A stretch of 64,000 bases of DNA from positions 16,737,933 through 16,801,932 of the forward strand of contig NC_049979.1 in the NCBI RefSeq assembly GCF_000003815.2, written 5' to 3'. The position numbers and the translations under genes were made by a program. The DNA is from Branchiostoma floridae. Lineage: Eukaryota > Chordata > Leptocardii > Amphioxiformes > Branchiostomatidae. The notes beneath the pieces were generated by a model. The model ran no database searches and was not told the DNA's origin. It was given only the letters and a program-made list of their open reading frames with translations. Numbering within the stretch: the first letter of the stretch is position 1; each line of letters starts with the position of its first letter. Shown piece after piece: positions 22,650-34,958 of the stretch.

Positions 22650-25600
22650 CCTGTCCGGCTCGTCCCGTGAATATAAGAGGTGCTTCGTCGGAGGGCCCTA
22701 TGCCATATATGCAGTCTTTTCGACGAGTCGGCTATGTAAAACTACACACCACTTTCCATTGCTGAGACTCACTGACTGTTGTCTACGGGAAAGTGGACGC
22801 CAGAGCGGGGATGTGCGACATATTTACCTCAAGACTACATTGTCAATGACATTAAAATCCAGAGCAACCCAGTTACTATCAATAATTGATGTGATTTCTG
22901 TTGAAGATGTTCCCTGGTTGGCAAACGTTAATCAAATAAAAGTTCCACTGGAAGTGTTCTTCTATTTGCTGACGCAGATGACGTTCCCTAGGGGAGGGCT
23001 GAGTCTGTCCGTGGCTCCGAAAGTTAGGGATCTTTCTTGCCCATCGGGAACAAGCTATAGCTAGTCTTTCATTTATTACGTCTCAGACTGCATACAAAGG
23101 TTAAAGGACATGAAAGAGAGGACGTGAATGGTGCCCATACTGATACATCCAGCCGGTGATGGGTTCCCTGAGGCAGGGACTCGCCAGAACACAAACATCC
23201 CTCCTCCCCGGGTTTAGTTATTAGCAATCTCGGTGTGCACGTCACTGGTTTTCTCCAAATCCATGTCCGTGTGGGGAACTGTCATTCGTATGTCCTTCCC
23301 TGTTGGGATAAAGGCGTAACTGCTTTATAGTTTCTGTTGTACAAATAATATCAACATGACGCATGGCTTCAACCATCATATGTGACAGGTAACGAGGTAT
23401 TCTGTGTTTGACTGACTTATTACATCACCTAATTCTGGTCTCGGTTGGTTCATGGATGCACAACAGCGGCATACACGTAGTTACATTCCATCCTCAAACA
23501 ACCGTTGTAAGGAAATGTAACGTCAAAGGCAAGTATCTCTGATCAAATAAATTGAGAGTATCAACTATCAAGGGCTGCAAAAACATTATGACAATATAAC
23601 GTTCTCGAAAGATATTCAAAGGTTACAGTTACGCTACAATTCCAAAGAAAGCCGACAGGCGACTGGAATTTGAAGAAATTCTTGACCCATTCTTCCTTTG
23701 ACTACCTTTTGATATAGCCTGTTAGCACAATGTATGTATTACTTCTAAAGCTGTGCTGGTAAACACGAGCAGACAAAAATATAATATTCTTGGTGGACGT
23801 AAGCACAAACATACCTGAGCTGTACAAACTGCTTTAAAACTCTTGCGGTCTGCGGTTCTGACTCACACTATCACTGCGCGGTGAGAGCGGAGGCTGCAGA
23901 CATCCATGGGCGGTGGACAGGAGGTCTATGCTACTCTTCAACGCTCCAGTGTGACACTGAAACCCGCTAGAAAAGACGTTGTGCCAGAAAATGGCCCTCC
24001 AGACAAAACTGATGGCCTGTATAATGGAACAATCTTACTCCGACTGGGGATGAAGAACAGTCGACTAAATGTACCAAGTTGTTTGAGATCACACGCTGTG
24101 ATGATAAAAGGCAATTTGAATGGAGTTTTGCTTTTGCTCGACATCCTGTGCCCTCGGGACGCGTGCTCGGCCACAACCTTTGCTCTAAAAGCGCTACCCT
24201 TTCTCTAAGTGATCGGAGAAGCTTTCCGCTATCGATCTTGTGCCAAGTCACACTCTTTGTTAAAGCCGCAGCCCCTCGGGGCAGTGGGAGTTCCAAGTCT
24301 AACGTACAGCGTGCCTTTGCCACGTGCGTCAGCCGGGACGTCAACGCTGACGCCGTCCCTGCGGGGGTTTCTAGTGCTTTTATTTCCGCAGAGATTTGTT
24401 GGCTGCCTTAATTCTTACATGTAGCTTTCGTGTCAAGACTTTCACGTGAGAATGGAAATCTACCGACCTTCACTGAGACCCCAGGGTAGATATGAAAGTA
24501 TACGAATATCACGACAAAGGAGGGATACTGAGTGCGGGACACTGGGATGTCTATGGTAATATTTTAGGGGTCTGTGACAACGCTCCGGGGCCTAAACAAT
24601 CGCAATAACAAAACGTTTCAAGCAAACATTTCAAGTCAAATGTAAATAAACATTTGACATGGCAATCCAGTACAGTAGCCCAAAACTTTTGAGTGGCTCT
24701 TAGAGCCTTGTTCTGTGGTGTATCTGATGTAAATAATACCCCCACCCATCCCTGTGCCCATCCGGTATCCACCCTTCTGATCATTTCCTCATTAAACACG
24801 GGAGGTCATACTTTATAGCCTTTGTATACCTGGACGGTACAATAAAGAGCTTGTTCTAATGGATATGTGGCGTTCAACATGCGTTTACTTGCAATAGAAT
24901 AACGTTTCGCTAGCTGGCGTATTGAAATTACTATTACCCCAAGGATGTAACGATTAAACAAGCATACAGCCGCAGCATGTCGACTTTGTATGAAAGTATG
25001 TTTATTTTATCACTGCCTTAACAAAACAAACATTGCTGTAGAGATGGGAACTACAGTTTCTACAACCCAAATAGTAATATGCTTCCAATTATTCTGTAAA
25101 TTCGCCAAGAAATGAATATCATAAAGTCACGGAAAGGCATTAGTAAAATTAGTCACTTCCCAAGAGTATTCGTTCATAGTCTGTCGAGTAGTTATGTTAC
25201 AATATCTAGGGGGCAATTTCGAGCTCCAATCATCAGCAAGAACTATGGAGACTTAAGGTGGTAGCTCACTGCACCTGGGGCACCGGTGCGGCACTGCGGG
25301 GTTCAAAGATACTCAACGAATGATTTCAAGAGATCGGAGAAAATAGCAAAGCAGTGCCGTAGTGAACGAACCCCTCAGTGCCGCACCGGTGCCTCAAGTG
25401 CAGTGAGATACCACCTTTACATACTCAAGTTTATGTTGCACGTATCATGACTTTATGTCAGCACCCATCTCTGGATATTGTAGATGAGCTAATACTAAAA
25501 GCGTTAATGGAAAACTTCGCGTGCCACCGATCCCCACTGGACACACAACGTCTCAATACGAAATTTTGGCCTATCAGAATACGTATGCTGGTGAGGTATG

Positions 25601-27287
25601 TAGAATTTCTGAATCGTTATTCCGCCTGAGGCGTAGTTTCTGCAGCCTTCGATGTAACATGTCGTTATTGAACAGGAAAAGTCGCACGCAAAACAGTCTG
25701 ACGAAACGACTACATACCGAGCGGTCACCACACCCGAAGAAGCGCAAAGATATCACATTGTTTATCGTTCTGGAGCTACGGGTAAACCAAGGTGGGGCAA
25801 ATCGGAGCAACCAGGGACTTAGGACTTATAATTACGTGCCGGATACAACTGACAAGAGATTACCCACAGGACACACAGAGCTAACGGCCAACCTTAGGTC
25901 TCACTTCTACACAACTGGTCAGCTCCACAACTCTGCTGTGAACGGCCGCAGGCCGGTGTGTATTTTGTGATAAGCATCCTACGTTTACCTGACGTCACGA
26001 TGACGCGTGCAACAGAAAAACACTATTCATCTGCGTCAGAGTTAAGTTATGACATTGGATTGGTAAAAACAAGGCCACGACCCTTCAGTTCATCGCCAAT
26101 ATTGTCAGAGAGTGCAATGTTTTCAAAAATGATAGTGAAAACATTATCATACATTTATTTTTCTCTACAAATGTTTGTTACCAGATTATAAATGGACATC
26201 TGATCTGAGAGTGCCGGTTTACATAGATGTGTCCGTCAGCAAACCACCATTAGCGTAAGACTGACACCACGCGCAAGAAGTTTCGACCAGCACACAAATC
26301 GCTCTATATGCTGTACAGGCAGTCACGTCGGTTCGCAATCTATTCCCGCAGAGTGTATTATTTGCATATCTCAGCACTATGTACATGTCTCTTTCCACCA
26401 GATGACGATCAGCCCCAAGGCGAAATTAAACCCATAAGTCATTCCAACGTAAAGAGTGCAGATGTCGCCTTGTACAAGATCACACGGCAACCTAATTGAT
26501 TTTGGTAAAATTCAATGGCACGAAAATAACGGCGTTGCATTTAAGAACAATGTCATTACATCCTAATGAAATAAGACCTAACCGTAGAACCACGTCTGCC
26601 ACTATCTGTGACTGTTATTCTTCTTTATCTGTTTTGTGCATCGTGTTTGTCACGTTATCTTGCACGTAGTGCATTACTTGAACAAACGCGCCTATACAGA
26701 TGTTTGTATGTACATAACATGTGCTCTACACGGCATACCATAATGAGAATAGACTTTGATCCTCAGGTAGGTTATATATGAATTTATGTTGCACTTTCTG
26801 ACACAATAATCATACAAAGCGTTGACTTAACGTCAGAAAAGGATGGCAATGGTGGCGAAAATTCCATCAGCTCCCTGGCTGTCGCCCACTTATTACCTCA
26901 TTCCTGTAGTATTTGCACGTCGCCACTTCATTTGCTCACCATCAGATTGTTTGCAGTGGACCATAGAGATGGCACACGGCCTTTGTTCCCCGGCCAAACA
27001 TGTACACAATACTTAACAGGCGGGGAGGCCTTGATGGATGTTGTGGGTGGGGGTTCCGGACTGGAGTCTCTTGCACTTTGTTGACCCCATTAAAAGTACA
27101 TTTCTGCCAGAAGTAAATATCCTGCAGTGTTTCTAGCTGTTGAAAACTTGATATTGAACATTTCATGAAAGGAAGTCGGTGAAAGGAGTAATTTGTAGGA
27201 CGACCTTTTAGTTTAGTGGACTTTTGTTCCGTCCGTTGCCACGTGACTAGCTCTAACAGGTTGTCATTCTGTCGTTCCCGTTCCAGG
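22650..27287. other. Spacer between divergent receptor genes
   Basis: This 4.6-kb spacer separates the starts of the two head-to-head receptor genes and should contain both promoters and any 5' non-coding exons. I see no third gene. The open frames at 23906-24411 and 25521-25970 have no recognisable family. A MITE lies at 25254-25419. Confidence 0.55.
25254..25419. mobile_element. MITE with about 50-bp terminal inverted repeats
   Basis: The left arm reads TAAGGTGGTAGCTCACTGCA, then GGGGCACCGGTGCGGCACTG and CGGGGTTC. The right arm is its reverse complement with a few mismatches (GAACCCCTCAGTGCCGCACC ... GCAGTGAGATACCACCTTTA). There is no coding capacity. A related element with the same CTCACTGCAC and GGGGTTCG words lies at 31932-32183. 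Confidence 0.8.
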
Positions 27288-27315
27288 ATGGAGTATTGAC
27301 ATGACGGCCAGGTAA
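27288..27315 (+). promoter_or_regulatory. Two minimal upstream ORFs before receptor B
   Basis: ATG GAG TAT TGA (27288-27299) and ATG ACG GCC AGG TAA (27301-27315) lie immediately before the chosen start at 27317. A pyrimidine-rich tract ending TTCCAG just before 27288 looks like a splice acceptor, so a 5' non-coding exon may join here, as is usual in muscarinic receptor genes. Such uORFs usually lower translation of the main frame; their effect here is inferred. Confidence 0.5.
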
Positions 27316-27316
27316 G

Positions 27317-29173
27317 ATGGCGTTCCCGACGATCCCGCCGCCTGGCCCGGACTACACCACTCCGCTGTACGGGACAGAGGTCGTACCCGTGGTATATGAC
27401 GCCGTGAACGGGACGCCTGTGTGGTCTACTTCCGGAACTTATAACATATCTTGTGGTAACGAGAACGCTACTCTATTACCGGAATGCAACGTGACCACGG
27501 CACCGCCCTTAGACCCCCTGGGAGGACACCAGGTTTGGGAGGTGGTGCTGATATGTCTGCTCACCTGTTCTCTCAGTATCATCACCGTCGGAGGAAACAT
27601 TCTGGTCTTCGTGTCCTTCCGAGTCAACCGACAACTTCACACCGTCAATAACTACTTCTTGCTGAGTCTGGCGGTGGCCGACACCCTGATCGGACTCTTG
27701 TCCATGAACTTGTACACCGTGTATATGGTGATGGGCAGGTGGGCCTTAGGACCGGCGATCTGTGACCTGTACTTGACCGTGGACTATGTGAGTTCCAACG
27801 CCTCCGTCATGAACTTGTGCGTGATCAGTTTTGACCGCTACTTCTCCATCACCCGTCCGCTGACGTACCGCGCCAAGAGGACCCCCAGGCGGGCCGCCTG
27901 TCTGATCGCCTTGGCCTGGGTGACGTCGGTGCTGGTGTGGGCACCGCTCATCGTGGGCTGGCAGTACATCGTGGGCGGGAGGAACGTACCGGAGGGCCAG
28001 TGCTACATCCAGTTTATAGAGGACAGTGTTTACGTGAACTATTTAACCATAGCAGTGGCCTTTTACATCCCGGTCATTATCATGTGTACTCTGTACTACA
28101 GGATCTACAGGGAGACGCAGGAGAGACAGAAAAACCTACTAGAACTACAAGGAAACACAAGTACCAGAACATCGACACGATTCCGAAACACATCAACTAT
28201 GTCAACTACATCATTCCTAACAAACTCTACAATCAAATCTACATTGTCCACATCTACTATCAAGTCTACTACAAGTGTCGGCTCTAGTATGTCCAGAGAG
28301 CCTATTGCACTTAGCAGTATAGAGGAAGGATCAACCACCAGCAGTACACCCAGAAGTAAGCGTTTCTCCTCACTTTGTAAATGTTGTGTCGGAAAGTCTA
28401 GCGAAGATAACGACTCAGCTAGAGATCTCAGTAACTTCAGCACACCGACTGACCACGCCAAGGTTCTGATGAGTGCTGGTTCTAGTTCGTTTGTAGACAA
28501 GAAGGCAGGACCGGCCCTGGAGATGAGACATGTGTCTCTGTCCGTCCCCAATGGGAAAGCACATCGCATGACACCGCCCAAGACCGAGCACCCTGCCTCC
28601 AGGTACCGCATCGTTATCAAGCTGCCCGACGAATCGTCCACGGACCCTGAGGACCAGAAGACGACAATAACAATGACTCCGGATTCAGATGATTCGGACG
28701 ACAATCTAGAGCTGAAGGAGATGACGCCATCCCCACGCCCGAGCCCTGAGCCGCCAGTCAGGCCTCGGCCATCTGCAGCATCACTTTCAGCGTCACGGCC
28801 AAAGCTAAACGCGGCACAGTTGTGGAAAAAAGCTGCCGAAAACACTACACGGACTAAATTAAAAAGCGACCGTGCTAGAAAAATCTCAATGGTTCTGAAG
28901 GAAAAGAAGGCAGCAAAGATGCTGAGTGCTATCCTCTTGGCGTTTATAATTACGTGGTTGCCATACAGTGTAACGGTACTGTTCAAGCCCTTCTATAAGG
29001 TTCCACCGACCGTCTGGGATGTGGGGTACTGGTTGTGTTACGTGAACAGCACCATCAACCCGTGGTGCTACGCGCTTTGTAACAGAACGTTCAGAAAAAC
29101 GTTTAAGGACATCCTGGTGTGCCGGGTAAAGAAGCAGACCTTCAGACAACTGCAAAGCAAAAGACTGTACTAA
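27317..29173 (+). CDS. Muscarinic-type acetylcholine receptor, paralogue B (618 aa, intronless)
   Basis: This is a class A GPCR, paralogue of the gene at 21117-22649 and divergent from it. The N-terminus carries sequons at about residues 31, 43, 50 and 58. The binding Asp (3.32) is residue 156, and DRY, the PLTYRAKRTPRRAA loop, WLPY in TM6 and YVNSTINPWCYA in TM7 are all present. Loop 3 is longer than in A (about 265-545). It is rich in Ser/Thr at its start (many STxS repeats) and Pro/Ser/Asp-rich later, and is expected to be cytoplasmic and phosphorylated. The tail is longer than in A and ends in a basic segment. Residues 55-274 are identical in protein to A's residues 51-270, whereas TM6-TM7 differ at many residues and about a quarter of bases. 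Position 6.52 is Ser, as in A. The start at 27317 is the first long-frame ATG and follows two tiny uORFs. Confidence 0.9.
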   Translation: MAFPTIPPPGPDYTTPLYGTEVVPVVYDAVNGTPVWSTSGTYNISCGNENATLLPECNVTTAPPLDPLGGHQVWEVVLICLLTCSLSIITVGGNILVFVSFRVNRQLHTVNNYFLLSLAVADTLIGLLSMNLYTVYMVMGRWALGPAICDLYLTVDYVSSNASVMNLCVISFDRYFSITRPLTYRAKRTPRRAACLIALAWVTSVLVWAPLIVGWQYIVGGRNVPEGQCYIQFIEDSVYVNYLTIAVAFYIPVIIMCTLYYRIYRETQERQKNLLELQGNTSTRTSTRFRNTSTMSTTSFLTNSTIKSTLSTSTIKSTTSVGSSMSREPIALSSIEEGSTTSSTPRSKRFSSLCKCCVGKSSEDNDSARDLSNFSTPTDHAKVLMSAGSSSFVDKKAGPALEMRHVSLSVPNGKAHRMTPPKTEHPASRYRIVIKLPDESSTDPEDQKTTITMTPDSDDSDDNLELKEMTPSPRPSPEPPVRPRPSAASLSASRPKLNAAQLWKKAAENTTRTKLKSDRARKISMVLKEKKAAKMLSAILLAFIITWLPYSVTVLFKPFYKVPPTVWDVGYWLCYVNSTINPWCYALCNRTFRKTFKDILVCRVKKQTFRQLQSKRLY

Positions 29174-31931
29174 ACGCACGTGGGTAAGACAGTTCTGATT
29201 TTAACGACACTCACATAACAGGAACAATGTCAATATTTAACTTCACTGTTGTGGATGACGTAAACATACAACGGGCAGGTGACATTTCACAAAAATGATG
29301 AAGGATTGAATCAGCTGTAAGATGAACATGTGGACTGCACGTTTGAGGTATTATTATCCAGTGTGTTTTCAGACTGTCTGTGTAACTGTGTCACGGTGTA
29401 TCCCATCTGTCTGCGCCATACTGGCGTCCATCAACAAACATTTAGTCAGTAGTGTTTGTATTTACAATGTTGTGGGACAGAATCTCAGCGTCTTGTCGTA
29501 CGAAAGCTGTCTAAATAACGATCAGGTGTCCGAAAGTAATTTTATCAGGTTGGTAGAATATAGGATACTGAAGATTTCATTTACACGGCCAGTAAATACT
29601 CAATAAATTTAAACGTAAGCAAGTGAGTATTTACTTGTTTAAAAGAAATATTCAATACCTTGTTAAATATTCATGTAAACTAATGAAACGTTTACAGTCT
29701 CTACATATTCAGTCGCTCTGTGGGTCTGTGGGCGACCCGGTAAATAGGTATCTGACAGGTGGCCGCCATGTTGGGAAGAACAAATAGTGTCCAGAAGTGT
29801 CAAGTCACCGCAACAATACGTCACTGATAAATGCGGAGAGAATATCTGGCATTCTACACAGTAGTGTCATATAGCAACCACTCACCTGGCGGTTGTCTGT
29901 CAGATCTTTCAACAACACTATAGCACCATAAAGTCAAATCACAGATGACCTTTCTGATAGGTTTCACTATGAGCCGTTATTCAGAGTGGAGCCTCGTGTT
30001 TGCACCCATAATAGGCTAGAGTTGATCTAGTATTCTGATTGAAGTGGAGACACTTTATAATATCAATAGTATGGTCATGTTCGTGTGTACCAGGCAGATA
30101 TAACAGGACTGTTAAAACCGTGACATGCCGTTTCTGTCAGAACAGCACAAACAGAGTACACTTTACAACTCGTCTGGTTTACCTGCTGTTTCCATTACGC
30201 TAGTGGCAAACGTAAAGCAGGTTAGAAGGGTTGAAATAATCAGTGTAGCATTTGTAAGTAGTAACGACTAAGGATACTACTCTCCTTGCAACCAACGAAC
30301 GTCGTTCTGTACATATTCTATGTAATCAGGACTGTCTCTGGCAGGACCCATCCCTCCGTCCCAGGACAGAGTGATATTTTGTAGGGACGGAGACACATGT
30401 CACCCGTCCGCCCCAAAAGTCTGACCTTCATGACATGAAATCAATGAAACATAAGAAGCTCATTTGACAACAGAAAACAACAACATGGGCTCCCAAACAA
30501 TGAAAATTATGGAAAAACCTGGAGACAGCCCTGACATAGACACAAGAGACCAGTTATCAACCTCTTGCCCTTTGTGAACAAACGTGACTATCATATTTGT
30601 AGTTGAGATAGCGTGATTATTTGGACAGGAACGAGTTTTTAAACTGCCCACTCTAGAACATTAACGTATTTGTATGTAATATATTTGTAAGGTACACGGA
30701 GATAAGAGACTAGATAACCATCAAAGCCTTAAACACAAATTTGAGAGTGTGTTCTACAAGGAAGTTAGCTGTTACATTTTAGAAAAGACGGAAGCCTGGT
30801 AGACAGATTTCCTATACATACATTCAGTCTACTCTCAACAGATTTAACTAATACGGAGGAACTGCTAATACAGCTAATACTAATAGGCTCGTTGTTCACA
30901 AGACTCGCAGGTGCGTTATTTGGAGCTGTTCTGTGGAGCATAGTGATGGCGATATGCTGTTATCTGCAGTGACGACGGGGACCACCCAAAACTGGTCGTG
31001 ACCTTTTAACCTTTGTCACCAATGGTGCATGTAGAGAGCACGCTTTGGGCGTTCTCTCAAGGTGAACAAACATGTTTGCTCAATGTCACACATGCTTTTA
31101 GGACGTCACTGGTGCCGTCTCATGTACAGACAGGTTTTGTTGTACCGTGGTTTGTATATAAATGAGTATAGTAGCTCGGCACAGATCCTCTCATATGGTG
31201 CGGTATTGCACACAAAGGCAGGGTAGGTAAGAGCACAAAGTCCACGTCATTTGTCATTGTGTGGCTGGGGCAGCTTTAATACAACAGACTAATCATAAGC
31301 AAATAAATTAAACTTCCTTAACACTAGATTTTCTCTTCAGGGCAGACTCGTATATGTAATAACAAGGCTGCTACTACTGCAATACTGTGTCCATTTTTCC
31401 TCCTCGTCTATATCTTGTACCAATTAGCATTAAACGTTTGGTTAACCCTCATTTTAAGATTTGATGTAGATGAATACTTTTCAGTTGTTTCTGTTTACAG
31501 CTATACCTACCCCCAGTATCTCACGGATCTCAATCAAAATCCTGCCGTTACTTCACGGAAAGAAAATGAGCATTCCAGGTTTGAGGTTCTAATTCTATTT
31601 TCACATATTCATAGATTTGTTGACAACAACTAATGGTGGTATTAGGTGGCCACCATCACGTGTAACGGGGGATACCAATGACAAATTTAAAAAAAAAAGC
31701 CGAAGAATTGATCAACTATGAAGTTTGTGAATTTTTCATCTCAGTCAGTCAGGATATTTAGTACAGATCTCCGTTCAAAGGATATTCCACAAAACCGAGA
31801 TCAAACCACTGTTGGTTTAATACAGAAACGGTAAGCCGAAAGATAAAACCTGTATCCTACTTTCAGTTTAAATCACAACATAAACAGGTTAAGACCGTAA
31901 AAACATCCCACAATCCACCTTCAACGTCCTT
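29174..31931. other. Downstream flank of receptor B, nothing else recognised
   Basis: This AT-rich stretch presumably includes the receptor's 3' UTR. No second gene or repeat is recognised. Confidence 0.5.
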
Positions 31932-32183
31932 TCAGGTGCAATCTCACTACACTTGCGTCAAGCTTGTATCAGTGCGGGGTTCGTTCACTGCGTCACTGTT
32001 TTGTTATTTTCTCAGATTTGTTTATAATTTAGATATTGCGTAATATGTACCCGTATGACTTAGAAGAAGACAAAATACACAAAAAGTAAGAAAATTCATT
32101 CTTTATCTCTGACATTTGTTGAGCATAATTCGAACCACACAGTGACACAAGCTTGACGCAAGTGCAGTGAGAGGGCACCTTTA
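31932..32183. mobile_element. MITE related to the one at 25254
   Basis: Terminal inverted repeats of about 50 bp: the left arm has CTCACTACACTTGCGTCAAG, CTTGTATCAGTG and CGGGGTTCG. The right arm has the reverse complement (CGAACCACACAGTGACACAA, GCTTGACGCAAGTGCAGTGA). It shares the CTCACTGCAC and GGGGTTCGTTCACT words with the 25254-25419 element, so both belong to one family with different internal lengths. Confidence 0.75.
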
Positions 32184-34446
32184 ACGACGGACGGTCATTA
32201 AAACATGAACCGTCTACATTTTGAATGCCGATATTGACCTGCTCACTCAGATATGACAGCCAATGACAATAACGTCGTGTCCTCATAGCTAGCTCACGTT
32301 AAGTAATGCATGGAAACGTGTGCCCTGAAGAGAAGTCATCCGCACATCAATGTCATTCATTGTGTTTTACGGAGACATACAGGTGCCCTAGGCCCTGTAT
32401 CGTGCTCTGTGGCAGAATAAGTTCTACCAGAGCCGTCTCCTTGTAGAAGGAACTGTATATCTCCAGGGCTGTGAGTCAGTATTTCTTTTATTACTGGGAA
32501 TTGAAGAAGTCCTTATCTTTTCTCCAAACCACATCTGCAATTTGCTCTTAGAAAAAATATATACTTATTGACCCCAGGGGATAAGAAACTCACTATCGGC
32601 ATATCTTATAAATAGGATGTCTCATTTCAGAAGTGGGTTATGGCTGTTAGGTATATTTTCCTGGACCCGAAAAGGCGTAGGATCCGAATCGGTCTTTTTC
32701 AAGACAAGGCACTCACCGCCTGATAAGACGTAACGAGAAATCGATCCATATATACGGCTGTCCTTGAGGAGTAGGTCGTAATCTTAAGCACTGGTTGAGT
32801 TTGTGGGCTGCCAGGAGCGGTACCAGCCTGTGTTTTACATAACGATCTGCCCTACTTTTACAACAAAAAGCTTTACAAAGTACCATCTGGCTTCTCTAAA
32901 GCACCACACACAAATTCCCAAGTATATGTTCCTTTCAATACAAAGCTAACAACGAAATTAACTCAAGAGATGGGTGGTTGGGATAACGGGCTCATTTGTT
33001 CACAGGCATTAAACCATTTGACTGCACGGGCGTCAGAAAGTCCATTTGTATTCTTCATTGAGATCTTTTGAAAGTCTAGTAAATTATCCCTCTTTGCCTA
33101 CGATGAACAATGGTAGTTATAATGTGTATGGCTAGCTTTTCTACGTTCTGTACTGTTTGTGAGTTTCAGTCAATCGGTGCTTCGTGACAGGAACAATTAA
33201 GACCAAAGCTAGGACAAAGAAGGCGTCTTGAATGACGTGTGCGTGGTCAATAAAGATCCGCCCGCCTCGCCCTGATGGTACCGGTAACACATGTTTCTAC
33301 AGTCACATGTATAGGCTGGCCTAATGTTTCCTGTATGGAAGAGACACAAAGTTTCGATCCCCCAGTAATTCGGCTCGCCTATTTACTTAAAGTCCTTTCT
33401 TAAGTTGACTGGCTGATGAATGTCTGGGCGACTGCCTGGAGGGACTATGGGGAAATGAAGGGAATCGATAGAAGCAGAACATATATGTGTCTAGTGGATC
33501 GGAATGTGGGGCTGTTTATATGAGGTTTATGAGCTTTTACTAAGCCCTCGTACAGTCAAACACACATACACAAACACACACACACACACACAAACACAAA
33601 CACACACATGTGTATTATGTACATAAAGAGATTTAGAATTGCAGAGTGCCAGTTACACAGACGTAGGGACCGAACCATAGCCTCAGCCGGAACATTGTTA
33701 ATATAGCGAGGTACGGGTGATGAAGAAGTGCAGGTGGTAACATCTTAAGGGTCACAAAATGATTTGCTTGACAAAATGGGTAGAAAAAAGGCAGGTAAAC
33801 AAAGAAAATGTCTACTTGATCTTCAACAAATTGATCAACATAATGGATAAATACACGTTGTTTTCTGAACTATTTATGTTAAACAGAAATAAATCTCTTC
33901 ACTTCCCTAAATGTTGTCAACAGACAATTAAGTGTCTTTGTGCTCTGTGACGATGTATATATACAACTATAACTATGACATGTACCTGTACAGATGTTTG
34001 TATGTACCGTAAGTCCGTGGTTCGATGTATAACGTGTTAGAAAACAAGGCAGGATCCTTACAAAAGACCACAGTTGTACATAGTAGATGTGTATATTTAC
34101 CCCCTTGTGTGGCATAGCTGGCTTTGCTGTACGTACTGAAGGGCTGGACTATGGTGTATATGTATTATGGAAAGTGGAGTAATGGCCTTGACTATTGAGT
34201 ATGTATATGAATAAATCACTGTGTAGAACTTTCAGTTGTCGCTGCTCTTTTAATTCCATTGGAAATTTTCCTGCGAGTTGAATGGTTATACACCATACAA
34301 TTATAACAAGTTTTCGTATCTACGATAACTACATACAAAACATCAAATAATTTCTTCGTTATAAGCTTGAAGTACATCTATACTATGCCGTATGTTCATA
34401 AAATAACGACGTTGGAGACTATGTCGAAGGAGCTGTGTAATCTCTA
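32184..34446. other. Intergenic, nothing recognised except a CA-rich run
   Basis: A degenerate CA/CAAA simple repeat lies at 33558-33609. No gene is recognised. Confidence 0.5.
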
Positions 34447-34677
34447 GTTGCTCTCAGGCGATCCTGCTTCACCAGCCTATCTGGGGGCATTGGCGGAAGT
34501 TGTTGGGGAGGGGGATTTTTAGGTCGATTCGCGATTTTCAACTGAGAATACGCCGGGAAGGAAAATATCCCGCGAAAGGAAAAATGCCGGGAAAGAAATA
34601 CATGCCGGGAAGCTTGTACTCGTTTGTTCCGCCAATGCCCCCCAGAGAGGCCGGTGAAGGAGGCTACTCTCAGGCCA
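34447..34677. mobile_element. MITE with about 46-bp terminal inverted repeats
   Basis: The left arm contains CTTCACCAGCCTATCTGGG and GGCATTGGCGGAA. The right arm is its reverse complement with about five mismatches (TTCCGCCAATGCC, CCCAGAGAGGCCGGTGAAG). The interior has several GCCGGGAA words and no gene. It lies about 280 bp beyond the stop codon of the GBP gene. Confidence 0.75.
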
Positions 34678-34958
34678 TTACAGTCAATGAGAGGAACAGC
34701 TGTGGCATTGTAAAAACTTTCCCTATTACTAGATAGAACAATACGGCCTCACGTATGCGTCCAAAGGCTTTACACGTGTGTCCAAAGGGTCCCACGTGTG
34801 TGTCAAAGAGCGTATTTCTTTACATCGTTTCTGTACAATATGCAACTAAAAACACACCTCCTACATCTACCATATGGATATATTAATTCATGATTTGTAG
34901 AGGAGAGAGCTAAAGCGTGTTTTAATCTGGTTCGAGAAAACGTCAGAGTGTTCAGCAA

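Noticed and set aside
23906..24411. Overlapping frames of about 100-125 codons on both strands
   Set aside because: Somewhat GC-richer DNA, but no family match and no clear exon borders.
25521..25970. 149-codon plus-strand frame
   Set aside because: No recognisable domain, no splice context, and open frames overlap on the other strand.
28105..28986. 293-codon minus-strand open frame
   Set aside because: It is antisense to loop 3 of receptor B, where Ser/Thr/Asp-rich codons leave few stops on the other strand; there is no family resemblance.
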